From Sapientia aquatica (GTDB lineage: Bacteria; Pseudomonadota; Gammaproteobacteria; Burkholderiales; Burkholderiaceae_D): DNA of 64,000 nucleotides. The notes beneath the pieces were generated by a model. The model was not told where the DNA came from. It made no database searches and worked only from the letters and a program-made list of their open reading frames with translations. The DNA lies in the NCBI RefSeq assembly GCF_004358105.1, contig NZ_SMYL01000005.1, forward strand, positions 62,001 to 126,000, read 5' to 3'. The position numbers were made by a program, and so were the translations under genes. Positions 51,744-60,755 of this stretch are shown here, piece by piece. Within the stretch, counting starts at the first letter, position 1; each line of letters begins with the position of its first letter.

Positions 51744-52778
51744 ATGCAAATCCCCCACATTGAAACGACCCAATCGGCTGAGTTGTCGGCTTTATTAGAC
51801 GCGGCGATCAACAATAAAACCAAACCGCTAGGTAGCTTGGGAACGTTGGAAAAAGTCGCCAAACATATTGGATTGATTCAGCAAACCGCACAGCCAACGT
51901 TGACCAAGCCAGCCATGTTTGTCTTCGCTGGTGATCACGGTGTCGTTGCGGAAAATATTTCGGCCTATCCGCAAAGCGTTACTTGGCAAATGGTCGAGAA
52001 CTTTTTAGCAAAAGGTGCGGCGATTAATGTGTTTGCGGGTCAACATGATTTTGATTTAAAAGTGGTGGACGCAGGCGTCAATCATGACTTTGGCGCGCGC
52101 GACGGTTTGATCGATAAAAAGGTCGCACCCAGCACCCAAAACTTTGCCCAGCAAGCAGCGATGACTGCCGAGCAATGCCAACTGGCGATGCAGCATGGCG
52201 CTGATTTAGTTAGCGCGAGTGCTGCAAATATTGTCGGCTTTGGTGAAATGGGTATCGGCAATACGACTTCTGCTGCAGCGTTGATGCATAAGCTTTCTGG
52301 TATTTCATTGAGCGCTTGCGTGGGCGCCGGAACTGGTTTGAACGCTGATGGAATTCGGCATAAACAGCGCGTATTGGAAGCAGCAGTTGAATTTCACCAC
52401 GCCGCAAAAACTCCCTTGCAAGTGTTGGCAACCTTTGGTGGTTTTGAAATCGCGATGATGACTGGTGCGATGCTCCAAGCGGCTAAACTCCGTAAGGTGA
52501 TTTTGGTCGATGGATTTATTTGCACCAGCGCTTTATTGGTCGCTGCCAAGTTGCAGCCGAGTAGTTTGGATTATTGCGTTTTTTCGCATTGCTCTGACGA
52601 GAGCGGACATAAGGCGATGCTGGAATATTTAGGCGCGCAGCCTTTGCTAAACTTGGGCTTGCGATTAGGCGAGGGCACTGGTTCAGCCTTGGCGTTCCCC
52701 TTAGTGCACTCTGCCGTTAAGTTTTTGTGTGAAATGGCGACCTTTGAGTCGGCGCAAGTAAGTGAAAAATCGGAATAA
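51744..52778 (+). CDS. cobT: Nicotinate-nucleotide-dimethylbenzimidazole phosphoribosyltransferase
   Basis: 344 aa. Makes alpha-ribazole phosphate, the activated lower ligand of cobalamin. Features: INNKTKPLGSLGTLEKVAKHIGLIQ, VFAGDHGVVAENISAYPQSVTWQM, EMGIGNTTSAAALM and the catalytic Glu region LGLRLGEGTGSALAFPLV. Start ATG 51744. Within the B12 operon, directly before cobS with a 50-nt gap. Confidence 0.95.
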   Translation: MQIPHIETTQSAELSALLDAAINNKTKPLGSLGTLEKVAKHIGLIQQTAQPTLTKPAMFVFAGDHGVVAENISAYPQSVTWQMVENFLAKGAAINVFAGQHDFDLKVVDAGVNHDFGARDGLIDKKVAPSTQNFAQQAAMTAEQCQLAMQHGADLVSASAANIVGFGEMGIGNTTSAAALMHKLSGISLSACVGAGTGLNADGIRHKQRVLEAAVEFHHAAKTPLQVLATFGGFEIAMMTGAMLQAAKLRKVILVDGFICTSALLVAAKLQPSSLDYCVFSHCSDESGHKAMLEYLGAQPLLNLGLRLGEGTGSALAFPLVHSAVKFLCEMATFESAQVSEKSE

Positions 52779-52828
52779 TCCCAGTGGCTCAGGATTGGTA
52801 AGTTGGTTTCCTGTTCAACTTTAAGGCC

Positions 52829-53656
52829 ATGGAAAATAATCTCACCCCATCCAATCCAATAAGTAAAGCACGCGCTTGGTTGTTACACCAAGTGCGGCTT
52901 TTTTTTATAGCCTTGCAATTTTTCACCCGCATTCAAATCCCCGGTTGGGTCGGATTTGAAGAGCAATGGCTGCATCAGGCATCCCGCTATTTTGTATTGG
53001 TTGGCACATTGATTGGTGCATTAGGCGCAGCGATGTATTTTGTTTGCTCCCTCTTGTTGCCGCAAATGGTTGCGGTTTTGCTGTCCACGATTTTTACGAT
53101 TTATCTGACTGGCGCTTTTCATGAAGATGGCTTTGCCGATGTGTGTGATGGTTTTGGCGGCACGGTAACTGCTGAACGCACGCTAGAAATCATGAAAGAT
53201 TCGCGCATTGGTGCGTATGGTGCAATTGGGATTACGTTGATGTTGGCGCTCAAATGCAGCGCATTGTTTTATCTACCGAGTTCGGCAGTGATGGTAGCTT
53301 TAGTGTTAGGGCACCCATTGTCGCGCCTTGCATCAACGGCGTTAATTTGGTCGTTGAATTATGTGCGTGCAGAAGGCAAAGCCAAGCCTTTGGCGCAGCA
53401 CATGAGCACGGGAGAATTTGCAACGGCAGTTGTATGCGCAATGCTGCCGGTTGTTGTCGTTCTGTATTGGGGTTGGATTAGTTGGCTCAGCTTAGCTTGC
53501 GGATTGCTTGGCGTGATCGTTAGTGCGATATGGATGGCGCGCGTATTTGTTCGGCGGATTGGCGGTTATACCGGTGATTGTCTAGGCGCGGTGCAGCAGT
53601 TGACTGAAGTGTTTTTCTATCTAGGTATCCTTTCCTCGCTACGCATTGGGTTTTGA
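52829..53656 (+). CDS. cobS: Adenosylcobinamide-GDP ribazoletransferase (cobalamin synthase)
   Basis: 275 aa integral membrane protein joining adenosylcobinamide-GDP to alpha-ribazole (phosphate). Characteristic FFIALQFFTRIQIP near the N-terminus, GAFHEDGFADVCDGFGGT with the acidic metal site, DSRIGAYGAIGITLML, and GGYTGDCLGAVQQLTE. The N-terminus is about 20 residues longer than usual. The stop abuts cobC. Confidence 0.94.
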   Translation: MENNLTPSNPISKARAWLLHQVRLFFIALQFFTRIQIPGWVGFEEQWLHQASRYFVLVGTLIGALGAAMYFVCSLLLPQMVAVLLSTIFTIYLTGAFHEDGFADVCDGFGGTVTAERTLEIMKDSRIGAYGAIGITLMLALKCSALFYLPSSAVMVALVLGHPLSRLASTALIWSLNYVRAEGKAKPLAQHMSTGEFATAVVCAMLPVVVVLYWGWISWLSLACGLLGVIVSAIWMARVFVRRIGGYTGDCLGAVQQLTEVFFYLGILSSLRIGF

Positions 53657-53668
53657 GTGGAGATCGCC

Positions 53669-54247
53669 ATGCGACTTTTTTTGATTCGCCATCCGCAACC
53701 TATCATTGCAAAAGGACTTTGCTATGGGCGCACTGATTTGGATGTGACTGACGCTGAGGTTAAACAGGTCGCTGAGCGGCTCATCAGTGATTTACCGCGC
53801 AAGGCAGCCCTTTATTCCAGCCCGCTGCAACGTTGCGCCAAATTAGCACAATATTTGGCCTATCAATTTCCAACGCCTAAGTTCGATGCGCGTTTAGTTG
53901 AAATGGATTTTGGTCTTTGGGAAATGCAGGCGTGGGACGCGATTGAACGCGCTGAAATCGATGCGTGGGCCGCTAACCCAATTCATTATTCGGTTGGCGG
54001 TGGTGAGACGGTATTGCAAATGGCGCAACGAGTTTCGGACTTTTATACCGACTTGCTGCGCTGGCATCAACATGAGCTGAACGAGGTAATCGTCATTTGC
54101 CACGCCGGCACAATTCGTATGTTGCAAGCCTGTGCGTTAGCAAACAATGCCGAACAAGTTGCGCTCAGTGCTGCCACTACAACCGAGTCGGTGGACTATG
54201 GAAATCACGTGATCGTGAATATTTCCAACAACATGAAAATAGATTGA
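53669..54247 (+). CDS. cobC: Histidine phosphatase, alpha-ribazole phosphatase-like
   Basis: 192 aa from ATG 53669 with GGAG 8 nt upstream; a GTG at 53657 in the same frame is less likely. The N-terminal catalytic motif reads LIRHPQP (the usual RHG has Pro in place of Gly), and CHAGTIRML supplies the second histidine. It dephosphorylates alpha-ribazole-5-phosphate or adenosylcobalamin phosphate at the end of the pathway. The replacement is tolerated in many CobC-type proteins. Confidence 0.87.
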   Translation: MRLFLIRHPQPIIAKGLCYGRTDLDVTDAEVKQVAERLISDLPRKAALYSSPLQRCAKLAQYLAYQFPTPKFDARLVEMDFGLWEMQAWDAIERAEIDAWAANPIHYSVGGGETVLQMAQRVSDFYTDLLRWHQHELNEVIVICHAGTIRMLQACALANNAEQVALSAATTTESVDYGNHVIVNISNNMKID

Positions 54248-54267
54248 TTTATCTTCGAAAGAATTTT

Positions 54268-54912
54268 ATGCGCCAAGAAAGCGACAACGTTGACAACTCA
54301 AACCACGATCAAGCTGGCATCAATGAACGCCACCGCAATCGTATGGTGAAAGCAAAACAAATCATCGACGCCAAAATCGAACAAGCTCAGCGCAAAGCAG
54401 GATTGATTGTCATCACCACAGGTAACGGCAAGGGCAAAAGCTCGTCCGGTTTTGGCATGGTGATTCGCGCCATGGGTAATGGTATGAAGGCGGTGGTGGT
54501 GCAGTTTATTAAAGGTGCGATGTCCACCGGCGAGGAAAAATTTTTGCAGCGTTTTCCGAATGAAGTGAGCTTTCATGTGATGGGCGAAGGCTATACCTGG
54601 GAAACCCAAAATCGTGAACGCGATATTGAAAAAGCCGAAGCCGCTTGGAAAATATGCCAGCAGTATTTGTCCGATCCAACGGTGGATTTAATCTTGTTGG
54701 ACGAACTTAACATCGCTTTGAAATACCATTATTTAGACGTAAACAACGTGATCGCCGATCTGCAAGCCAGACCTGCAATGCAGCACGTCATCATAACCGG
54801 TCGTGGCGCATTGCCTGAGTTAATCGCAATTGCCGATACCGTCACAGAGATGCAAGAAGTTAAACATGCGTTTCAAAATGGCATCGTCGCGCAAGCGGGG
54901 ATCGAATGGTAG
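54268..54912 (+). CDS. cobO: Cob(I)yrinic acid a,c-diamide adenosyltransferase
   Basis: 214 aa CobA/CobO-type adenosyltransferase using ATP to form the Co-adenosyl bond. P-loop in VITTGNGKGKSSSGFGMVIRAMG; then VVVQFIKGAMSTGEEKFL, VDLILLDELNIAL and HVIITGRGALPELIAIAD. The start is ATG 54268; an open frame from 54097 runs through cobC. The N-terminal 45 residues are the usual polar extension. Confidence 0.94.
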   Translation: MRQESDNVDNSNHDQAGINERHRNRMVKAKQIIDAKIEQAQRKAGLIVITTGNGKGKSSSGFGMVIRAMGNGMKAVVVQFIKGAMSTGEEKFLQRFPNEVSFHVMGEGYTWETQNRERDIEKAEAAWKICQQYLSDPTVDLILLDELNIALKYHYLDVNNVIADLQARPAMQHVIITGRGALPELIAIADTVTEMQEVKHAFQNGIVAQAGIEW

Positions 54913-54948
54913 CGCGGGCCGCACATCACTAAATGGGGGAGTAATCAG

Positions 54949-55506
54949 ATGACCCGTAGCTTTATTTTAGGTGGTGCACGTTCCGGCAAAAGCAGCTATG
55001 CCGAACAACTCGCTGCCCAGTCGGGCAAAGAAGTGGTGTATATCGCCACAGGGCAAGCATACGACGCCGAGATGCAGCAGCGCATTGAACATCACCAGCA
55101 GCGCCGCCCGCAACAATGGCAATTGGTCGAACAGCCGATAGCCTTAGCGCAAGCCATACAGCAATGGTGTGCGCCAGAGCGCATCGTTTTGGTCGATTGC
55201 TTGACCTTATGGTTATCCAATCTACTGTTTGCCGAGCGCGTTGATTATCCAGAAGTTGGATTGATTGAAATGCCGCCATTATTTATCGAGCAGCGCGGAT
55301 TGTTTTTGGATTCTCTTGCAAGTCTGAATGGCGACCTCATCATCGTCTCGAATGAAGTGGGATTAGGTGTTGTTCCGTTCGGTGCGGTGTCGCGTTGTTA
55401 TGTGGACGAAGCGGGGCGTTTAAATCAAGAAGTCGCTAAGCGTTGTGAGAACGTTGTATTGGTCACCGCCGGATTGCCATTGGTGCTAAAAGGTAGCGCA
55501 GCTTAA
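54949..55506 (+). CDS. cobU: Adenosylcobinamide kinase / GTP guanylyltransferase
   Basis: 185 aa bifunctional CobU/CobP enzyme that phosphorylates adenosylcobinamide and adds GMP. N-terminal P-loop SFILGGARSGKSSYAEQLA, the guanylylation histidine in RIEHHQQRRP, VLVDCLTLWLSNLLF and IIVSNEVGLGVVPFGAVSR are diagnostic. GGGGGAGTAATCAG precedes the ATG. Confidence 0.94.
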   Translation: MTRSFILGGARSGKSSYAEQLAAQSGKEVVYIATGQAYDAEMQQRIEHHQQRRPQQWQLVEQPIALAQAIQQWCAPERIVLVDCLTLWLSNLLFAERVDYPEVGLIEMPPLFIEQRGLFLDSLASLNGDLIIVSNEVGLGVVPFGAVSRCYVDEAGRLNQEVAKRCENVVLVTAGLPLVLKGSAA

Positions 55507-55569
55507 TTGCAATTGCCTAGCTTCGATCACTTTTTTCGGAATAAATGTTACCCAAGGATGTAATTGAAA

Positions 55570-56454
55570 ATGAATAAAATTAATGTGTTTGTGATGGTGA
55601 TGCTTAGCCTAGTTGCACAAGCGACCTTGGCTGCAATCAGTGTCAAAGACGACGAAGGCGCAGAAGTGACGCTAAAGCAGCCGGCGCAGCGGATTATTTC
55701 GATGGCGCCACACGCGACCGAATTGCTATTTGCCGCAGGCGGCGGGAGTCGTATTGTGGGGGCAGTGAGCTACAGCGACTACCCAGAAGCGGCCAAAAAA
55801 ATTCCTAATATTGGTGACAACCGTGACGTGGATGTGGAGCGAATTATTGCGTTGAAGCCGGATTTAATCGTCGTATGGCGACACGGCAGTTCCGATAAAC
55901 AAGTAGCGCAATTGCGCAAATTAGGCATCCCGCTGTTTTACAGCGAACCGGCCCAGTTACAAGATATTCCCGCTAGCGTCGTCAAGCTCGGTAAGTTGAT
56001 GGGCACTGAGCGCGAAGCCAATCCAGTGGCAGCCGATTTGCAAAAAACACTCAAAGCGTTAACCGATAAATACGCTGGACGCGCGCCGGTGACGGTGTTT
56101 TATCAAGTTTGGGATAAGCCTTTGTATACGCTCAGCGGTGAGCATATTGTGAGCGAAGCGATTCGTGTTTGTGGTGGCGTCAATATTTTCGCTGACATGA
56201 AAGTCACAGCGCCCACTGTCAGCATTGAAGCAGTGATTGCCCGCAATCCAGAGGCGATTATTGGCACATCAGAAAAAAATCCTTCCGACGGCGGCGTGGC
56301 GATATGGAAGCGTTATCCAGCGATGTTGGCAGTCAAGCGTAATAATTTGTTTTTAGTCGATGGCAATCTGATTAATCGCTCGGGGCCGAGAATGATTGCT
56401 GGTACCGCCGAGTTGTGCGAAAAATTAGACATAGCGCGCATCCATCGCAAATAA
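55570..56454 (+). CDS. btuF: Vitamin B12-binding periplasmic protein BtuF
   Basis: 294 aa class III substrate-binding protein delivering B12 to BtuCD. Signal peptide [21 protein letters not shown]; mature part has [26 protein letters not shown], the DYP segment and [14 protein letters not shown]. Start taken as ATG 55570; a TTG at 55564 is closer to AAGGA and remains possible. It lies apart from btuCD but within the same cluster. Confidence 0.9.
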   Translation: MNKINVFVMVMLSLVAQATLAAISVKDDEGAEVTLKQPAQRIISMAPHATELLFAAGGGSRIVGAVSYSDYPEAAKKIPNIGDNRDVDVERIIALKPDLIVVWRHGSSDKQVAQLRKLGIPLFYSEPAQLQDIPASVVKLGKLMGTEREANPVAADLQKTLKALTDKYAGRAPVTVFYQVWDKPLYTLSGEHIVSEAIRVCGGVNIFADMKVTAPTVSIEAVIARNPEAIIGTSEKNPSDGGVAIWKRYPAMLAVKRNNLFLVDGNLINRSGPRMIAGTAELCEKLDIARIHRK

Positions 56455-56479
56455 GGCAAGCATCGTTTTAGCTTGCTCC

Positions 56480-57994
56480 ATGACGAATTCATTTCAGCCG
56501 ATATCCATGCAATTTCCCTACAAAACTCTAATGGTGCAAGGCACGACATCGGACGCGGGTAAAACGACCGTTGTCGCGGCGCTGTGCCGACTGCTGGCCC
56601 GCCAAGGCGTTAAAGTCGTTCCATTCAAACCGCAGAATATGGCCTTGAATAGTGCAGTCACAGCGGATAGTGGAGAAATAGGGCGAGCGCAAGCCCTGCA
56701 AGCCCAAGCGGCTGGAATTGCGCCGCACACCGATATGAATCCAGTGTTGCTAAAGCCATCGAGCGACACCGGCGCGCAAATTATTATTCATGGCAAAGCA
56801 GTGCTTGATTTAAATGCACGTGATTACCATGAATACAAAACGGTCGCGATGGACGCGGTGCTGGAATCGTACCAGCGGCTTAGCACACAATACGGCAGCA
56901 TCATTGTTGAAGGGGCGGGAAGTCCGGCGGAGATCAATTTGCGCGACCGCGATATTGCCAATATGGGATTTGCCGAGGCGGTTGATTGTCCGGTTATTTT
57001 GGTGGCCGATATTGATCGAGGCGGTGTGTTTGCCCACATTATTGGCACGCTCGCTTGCCTGTCCGAATCCGAGCGCGCACGGATTATTGGCTTCGTGATT
57101 AACCGATTTCGCGGCGATATCAGTTTGCTGGAATCGGGCCTAACCTGGCTAGCGCAACAAACTGGGAAGCCGGTTTTAGCTGTTTTACCTTACCTACACG
57201 GATTGCATTTGGATGCGGAAGATGCGATTCAAACGGCGCAAGTTGCTAGTGCTAATTTGAACTCTGCTCAAAAGTTTCGCATCGTCGTTCCAGTTATTCC
57301 GCGTATTAGTAATCACACTGATTTCGATGTGTTACGCGCACATCCTGAGGTGGATTTGCAATTTATCGGCCCTGGGCAAGTTATCCCTGCGGCCGATTTA
57401 ATCATTCTGCCGGGTAGCAAAAACACCCGTGCGGATTTGGAATTTTTACGCCAGCACGGATGGGACGCCGCCCTTGGACGCCACTTGCGTTATGGCGGAA
57501 AAGTGATTGGAATCTGTGGCGGTTTTCAAATGCTGGGCAAGACAATTGCCGATCCCGATGGCGTGGAAGGAACATCAGGACAATCCGACGGACTGGGCTG
57601 GTTTGATCTGCACACGGCAATCGGTGCTGAAAAGCGACTTGCGAACGTAAGCGGGCAGTGTGCTTTTAGCGCCGCCGCAGTTGCTGTGACTGGTTATGAA
57701 ATCCACATGGGAATATCCACCGGCACCGCCTTAGCTACGCCTGCCTTTTATATCGACGGACGTCCAGAAGGTGCAATTTCGGCGGATGGTCAATTACTGG
57801 GCACTTATCTGCACGGTCTGTTCGACCACCCAGACGCCTGCCAAGCATTGCTAACTTGGGCAGGTCTCGGCGCAACGGCCGGTGCAACCAAAGTCGATTT
57901 ATCCGCCTTGCGTGAAACTAGCTTGGATCGTATTGCCGACGCAGCGCAACCGCTCATGGACGCCTTGTTATCCGAAAAACGCGCGTTTCTATGA
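56480..57994 (+). CDS. cobQ: Cobyric acid synthase
   Basis: 504 aa glutamine amidotransferase that amidates four side chains of adenosylcobyrinic a,c-diamide. N-terminal synthetase domain with [21 protein letters not shown] and [14 protein letters not shown]-terminal class I GATase-like domain with nucleophile in [13 protein letters not shown] and the histidine in [13 protein letters not shown]. An in-frame ATG at 56507 ([12 protein letters not shown]) could equally be the start. Last gene of the B12 cluster. Confidence 0.94.
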   Translation: MTNSFQPISMQFPYKTLMVQGTTSDAGKTTVVAALCRLLARQGVKVVPFKPQNMALNSAVTADSGEIGRAQALQAQAAGIAPHTDMNPVLLKPSSDTGAQIIIHGKAVLDLNARDYHEYKTVAMDAVLESYQRLSTQYGSIIVEGAGSPAEINLRDRDIANMGFAEAVDCPVILVADIDRGGVFAHIIGTLACLSESERARIIGFVINRFRGDISLLESGLTWLAQQTGKPVLAVLPYLHGLHLDAEDAIQTAQVASANLNSAQKFRIVVPVIPRISNHTDFDVLRAHPEVDLQFIGPGQVIPAADLIILPGSKNTRADLEFLRQHGWDAALGRHLRYGGKVIGICGGFQMLGKTIADPDGVEGTSGQSDGLGWFDLHTAIGAEKRLANVSGQCAFSAAAVAVTGYEIHMGISTGTALATPAFYIDGRPEGAISADGQLLGTYLHGLFDHPDACQALLTWAGLGATAGATKVDLSALRETSLDRIADAAQPLMDALLSEKRAFL

Positions 57995-58115
57995 ACAATT
58001 GCAAAATATTTCCGCAAAAAATGTTGAAAAAGAGCATTTTCCCGCTTAATTTTGTAAGATATAGCGAGAAATTTCGACTACTTTACTCATAACGACAACT
58101 TAGGGAATAACCGGC

Positions 58116-58637
58116 ATGGATCGACGACAATGGATGCAATTTGCACTGACTAGCGCGTTAAGTTCGAGCGCGGCGATGAGTCCGACATTATTTGCGCAAG
58201 ATACCAAAGACATTCCTAAACTGACTTTGTCTGGTGTCGATGCCAATGGCAAAAAGATAGAGTTGACGGATTTTTTGGGGAAGACCGTTTTGGTGAGTTT
58301 TTTTACCGCTGGTTGCAATCTGTGCTCGCGCGATTTGAAGTTGATGCGTGAATTTTACGTTTCCAATGCTAAGCGCAATTTCGTTTTGTTAGCCGTCAAC
58401 ATTGACCCAACCAAGGCTGATTTTGACCAATATAGTCAGCTCATTTCCTTATCCATTCCCAAAGAACAGCGCTTTCCGATGGTGTGGCGTAATGCTCCAA
58501 ATCATAAAGATAGTTTTGGCATTATTACTCGTCAGCCCACCCATTTTGTCGTCAGTGCCAAGAACGAATTTATCTTCAAGCGCGAGGGCAGTTTTGAGCC
58601 TGAAGATTGGGATAACCTCTGGACTTCGCTGGGTTAA
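58116..58637 (+). CDS. Exported TlpA/SCO-like redox protein
   Basis: 173 aa. The N-terminus MDRRQWMQFALTSALSSSAA looks like a Tat-style or Sec signal (DRRQW). The mature thioredoxin-like domain has LTLSGVDANGKKIELTDFLGKTVLVSFFTAGCNLCSRDLKLM with the CNLC pair after the first beta strand, as in SCO and TlpA proteins, and ITRQPTHFVV with the cis-proline. Probably a periplasmic thiol-disulfide or metal-delivery protein. Single gene after the B12 cluster. Confidence 0.8.
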   Translation: MDRRQWMQFALTSALSSSAAMSPTLFAQDTKDIPKLTLSGVDANGKKIELTDFLGKTVLVSFFTAGCNLCSRDLKLMREFYVSNAKRNFVLLAVNIDPTKADFDQYSQLISLSIPKEQRFPMVWRNAPNHKDSFGIITRQPTHFVVSAKNEFIFKREGSFEPEDWDNLWTSLG

Positions 58638-58647
58638 TGACCTTTTG

Positions 58648-58691
58648 AGGGCACACGACCTGGCGATTTAACCGAGATAAAAGTGTGCCTT
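58648..58691 (+). repeat. AGGGCACAC hairpin after the TlpA/SCO gene
   Basis: AGGGCACAC (58648-58656) pairs with GTGTGCCTT (58683-58691) through 9 bp including one G-T pair, loop 26 nt. No T-run. It abuts the first operator and may end the upstream transcript. Confidence 0.35.
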
Positions 58692-58705
58692 AGACGACTG
58701 GTCTA
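58691..58705. promoter_or_regulatory. TetR-type operator copy 1
   Basis: TAGACGACTGGTCTA has inverted arms TAGAC/GTCTA. It overlaps the -35 hexamer of the promoter at 58691-58719. A second near-identical copy lies at 58840-58854; only one base differs. The form resembles operators of NemR/AcrR-like TetR repressors; the regulator is not in this window. Confidence 0.7.
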
Positions 58706-58719
58706 ATTTCAGTTATAAT
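58691..58719 (+). promoter_or_regulatory. Promoter overlapped by operator copy 1
   Basis: TAGACG (58691-58696, 4/6 to TTGACA), 17-nt spacer, perfect TATAAT (58714-58719). Expected start near 58726. A repressor on the operator would cover the -35 element. Confidence 0.65.
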
Positions 58720-58725
58720 TCGGCT

Positions 58726-58829
58726 TCAGTCAATTTAATTGCGTAGGCGACTAGATTGCTGTTGGTACTAGTAACAAGGTATTGGTTGAGCAAATTGAAG
58801 TGTTTCATTTTAGTTTGCTCAATTTTTTT
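58726..58829 (+). ncRNA. Candidate small RNA or attenuated leader
   Basis: Between the operator-controlled promoter and an intrinsic terminator lie only about 104 nt with no plausible reading frame. The terminator is TTGAGCAAA (58786-58794)/TTTGCTCAA (58814-58822) followed by seven T. The internal TTGGTACTAGTAACAA near 58762-58777 is a near-palindrome. Either a stand-alone small RNA, or a leader whose read-through feeds the oxidoreductase gene 176 nt downstream. Confidence 0.45.
58786..58829 (+). terminator. Intrinsic terminator inside the oxidoreductase leader
   Basis: 9-bp outer stem TTGAGCAAA/TTTGCTCAA with a small inner TGAA/TTCA helix, then TTTTTTT (58823-58829). Strong in the plus direction only. 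Confidence 0.8.
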
Positions 58830-58839
58830 ACTTGATTTC

Positions 58840-58854
58840 TAGACGACCGGTCTA
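58840..58854. promoter_or_regulatory. TetR-type operator copy 2
   Basis: TAGACGACCGGTCTA, one base different from copy 1 and a better palindrome at its centre. It is located 11 nt after the terminator and 151 nt before the oxidoreductase ATG. I see no good promoter hexamers next to it. The rest of the 368-bp gap (58638-59005) shows only an unassigned A/T-rich leader. Confidence 0.7.
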
Positions 58855-59005
58855 GTGGGTGGATAAATTTAGTGGCGATAACTTATTTATCATCAATGCG
58901 ACCGCACATCGAATTGATCACCATTCAAGCACGGGATTCTGGCCTAGCCTAACCATTTGCTTAACATCGCAAATATCGACGATCTTCTTTTAACGAGGTG
59001 AATAT

Positions 59006-60028
59006 ATGACTCAAAATTCAACAATTAACCGCAAAATCACTTTACATTCTCGTCCGGTGGGAGCGCCAGTTCCAGACAATTTCCGCTTAGTAGAATCGGC
59101 CATTCCTGTCCCAACCAAGGGGCAAGTTCTGCTGCGTAACCTTTTTCTGTCCTTAGATCCTTATATGCGCGGTCGGATGAGCGATGCTAAGTCTTATGCT
59201 GCGCCAGTGGAAATCGGCGCGGTCATGTTGGGTGCGACCGTTTCGCAAGTTGAAGTCTCCCATCACCCTGATTTCAAGGCTGGTGAACTGGTTTTGGCCT
59301 ACGCCGGTTGGCAGGATTTTGCTGTTTCCGATGGCGTTGGATTGATCAAGTTAGCGGGCATGGATCATCCATCATTAGCGCTTGGCGCTCTCGGTATGCC
59401 TGGCTTTACGGCATACATGGGCTTGCTCGATATTGGTCAACCCAAGGCCGGTGAAACCGTGGTGGTCGCCGCGGCTTCCGGTGCGGTGGGTTCCATGGTT
59501 GGGCAAATCGCTAAATTAAAAGGTTGCCGTGTCGTGGGAATTGCAGGCGGTGCGGATAAATGCCGCTCAGTGGTGGAAGAACTGGGTTTCGATGCATGTA
59601 TCGATCACCGCAGTCCGGATTTGAAAAAGTTGTTAGATCAAGCGTGTCCCAACGGGATAGACGTGTATTTTGAAAACGTTGGCGGCGCGGTGTTTGATGC
59701 GGTTTTACCGTTGTTAAATACCGGCGCACGTATCCCACTGTGCGGCTTGATCGCCCATTACAACGACACCGCATTGCCACCCGGTCCAGACCGTTTAGGT
59801 TTGTTGACCCGCACGATTTTGACTAAGCGACTCAAGGTTCAAGGCTTCATTATTTTTGATGATTACGGTCATCGCTACCCTGAATTCTTTAGTCAAATGA
59901 GTACCTGGATTAAAGAAGGCAAAATCAAGTTCAGAGAAGACATCGTGGACGGTTTAGAAAACGCGCCACAAGCATTTATCGGCCTGCTTGAAGGCAAAAA
60001 TTTCGGCAAGCTCATCGTTCGCATTTAA
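59006..60028 (+). CDS. NADP-dependent alkenal/quinone oxidoreductase (CurA/PTGR type)
   Basis: 340 aa zinc-free medium-chain dehydrogenase/reductase. N-terminal FLSLDPYMRGRMSD is the mark of the leukotriene B4 12-hydroxydehydrogenase/curcumin-reductase group; the NADP site is VVVAAASGAVGSMVGQIAKLKGCRVVGIAGG; VDVYFENVGGAVFDAVLP-like segment follows. These enzymes reduce reactive alpha,beta-unsaturated carbonyls. AACGAGGTGAAT precedes the ATG. Two TetR-type operators lie upstream and a DJ-1-family gene follows after 49 nt. Confidence 0.88.
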   Translation: MTQNSTINRKITLHSRPVGAPVPDNFRLVESAIPVPTKGQVLLRNLFLSLDPYMRGRMSDAKSYAAPVEIGAVMLGATVSQVEVSHHPDFKAGELVLAYAGWQDFAVSDGVGLIKLAGMDHPSLALGALGMPGFTAYMGLLDIGQPKAGETVVVAAASGAVGSMVGQIAKLKGCRVVGIAGGADKCRSVVEELGFDACIDHRSPDLKKLLDQACPNGIDVYFENVGGAVFDAVLPLLNTGARIPLCGLIAHYNDTALPPGPDRLGLLTRTILTKRLKVQGFIIFDDYGHRYPEFFSQMSTWIKEGKIKFREDIVDGLENAPQAFIGLLEGKNFGKLIVRI

Positions 60029-60077
60029 TTTTCACCAGCAGTAAAAAACACCACAACAGAAAGCAACAGGAAACAAC

Positions 60078-60755
60078 ATGAAAATATTAATGGTTCTCAC
60101 ATCGCACGACAAACTCGGCAACACGGGCGAAAAAACTGGCTTTTGGCTAGAAGAATTCGCCGCGCCTTACTACGTGTTTAAAGACGCGGGCGCGGATATT
60201 ACCTTAGCGTCGCCACTCGGCGGTCAGCCACCACTGGATCCAAAAAGCGATGATCCGGCTTCCCAAACCGAAGCAACCCTGCGCTTCAAAGAAGATAAAG
60301 CCGCGATTGCTGTGTTAGCAGCAACCCAGAAGCTCAGCGACGTTAAAGCAGGCGATTATGATGCGGTGTTTTATCCCGGTGGTCACGGCCCATTATGGGA
60401 TTTGGCCGAAGATGCGAATTCAATCGCTTTGATCGAAGCAACGTTAAATGCCGGCAAGCCAGTAGCAGCGGTGTGCCACGCGCCAGCGGTGTTGCGTCAT
60501 CCTAAAACGGCTGACGGCAAATCGGTTGTCGATGGTAAGAAAGTAACCGGCTTTACTAATACCGAGGAAGAGGCGGTTGGCCTGACCAAGGTCGTGCCGT
60601 TCTTGGTCGAAGATATGCTGGTCAACAACGGCGGCGTGTATTCCAAAGTGGCAGATTGGCATCCGTATGCGGTGACCGATGGTTTGCTCATTACCGGCCA
60701 AAATCCCGCTTCATCGGAACCAGCAGCCAAAGCATTGTTGGCGTTGTTAGCGTAA
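60078..60755 (+). CDS. DJ-1/PfpI family protein (type 1 glutamine amidotransferase-like)
   Basis: 225 aa. LTSHDKLGNTGEKTGFWLEEFAAPYYVF carries the conserved Glu; FYPGGHGPLWDLAED and the nucleophilic Cys in PVAAVCHAPAVLRH complete the site. This subgroup (Hsp31-like, non-GAT1 wide) includes glyoxalase III-type and stress proteins. Its pairing with an alkenal reductase suggests removal of reactive carbonyls. AACAGGAAAC precedes the ATG. Confidence 0.88.
   Translation: MKILMVLTSHDKLGNTGEKTGFWLEEFAAPYYVFKDAGADITLASPLGGQPPLDPKSDDPASQTEATLRFKEDKAAIAVLAATQKLSDVKAGDYDAVFYPGGHGPLWDLAEDANSIALIEATLNAGKPVAAVCHAPAVLRHPKTADGKSVVDGKKVTGFTNTEEEAVGLTKVVPFLVEDMLVNNGGVYSKVADWHPYAVTDGLLITGQNPASSEPAAKALLALLA

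Noticed and set aside
54097-54267. 57-codon upstream extension of cobO overlapping cobC
   Set aside because: The extension lies in the cobC coding region, is rich in Cys/Arg and is absent from the family; ATG 54268 gives the normal N-terminus.
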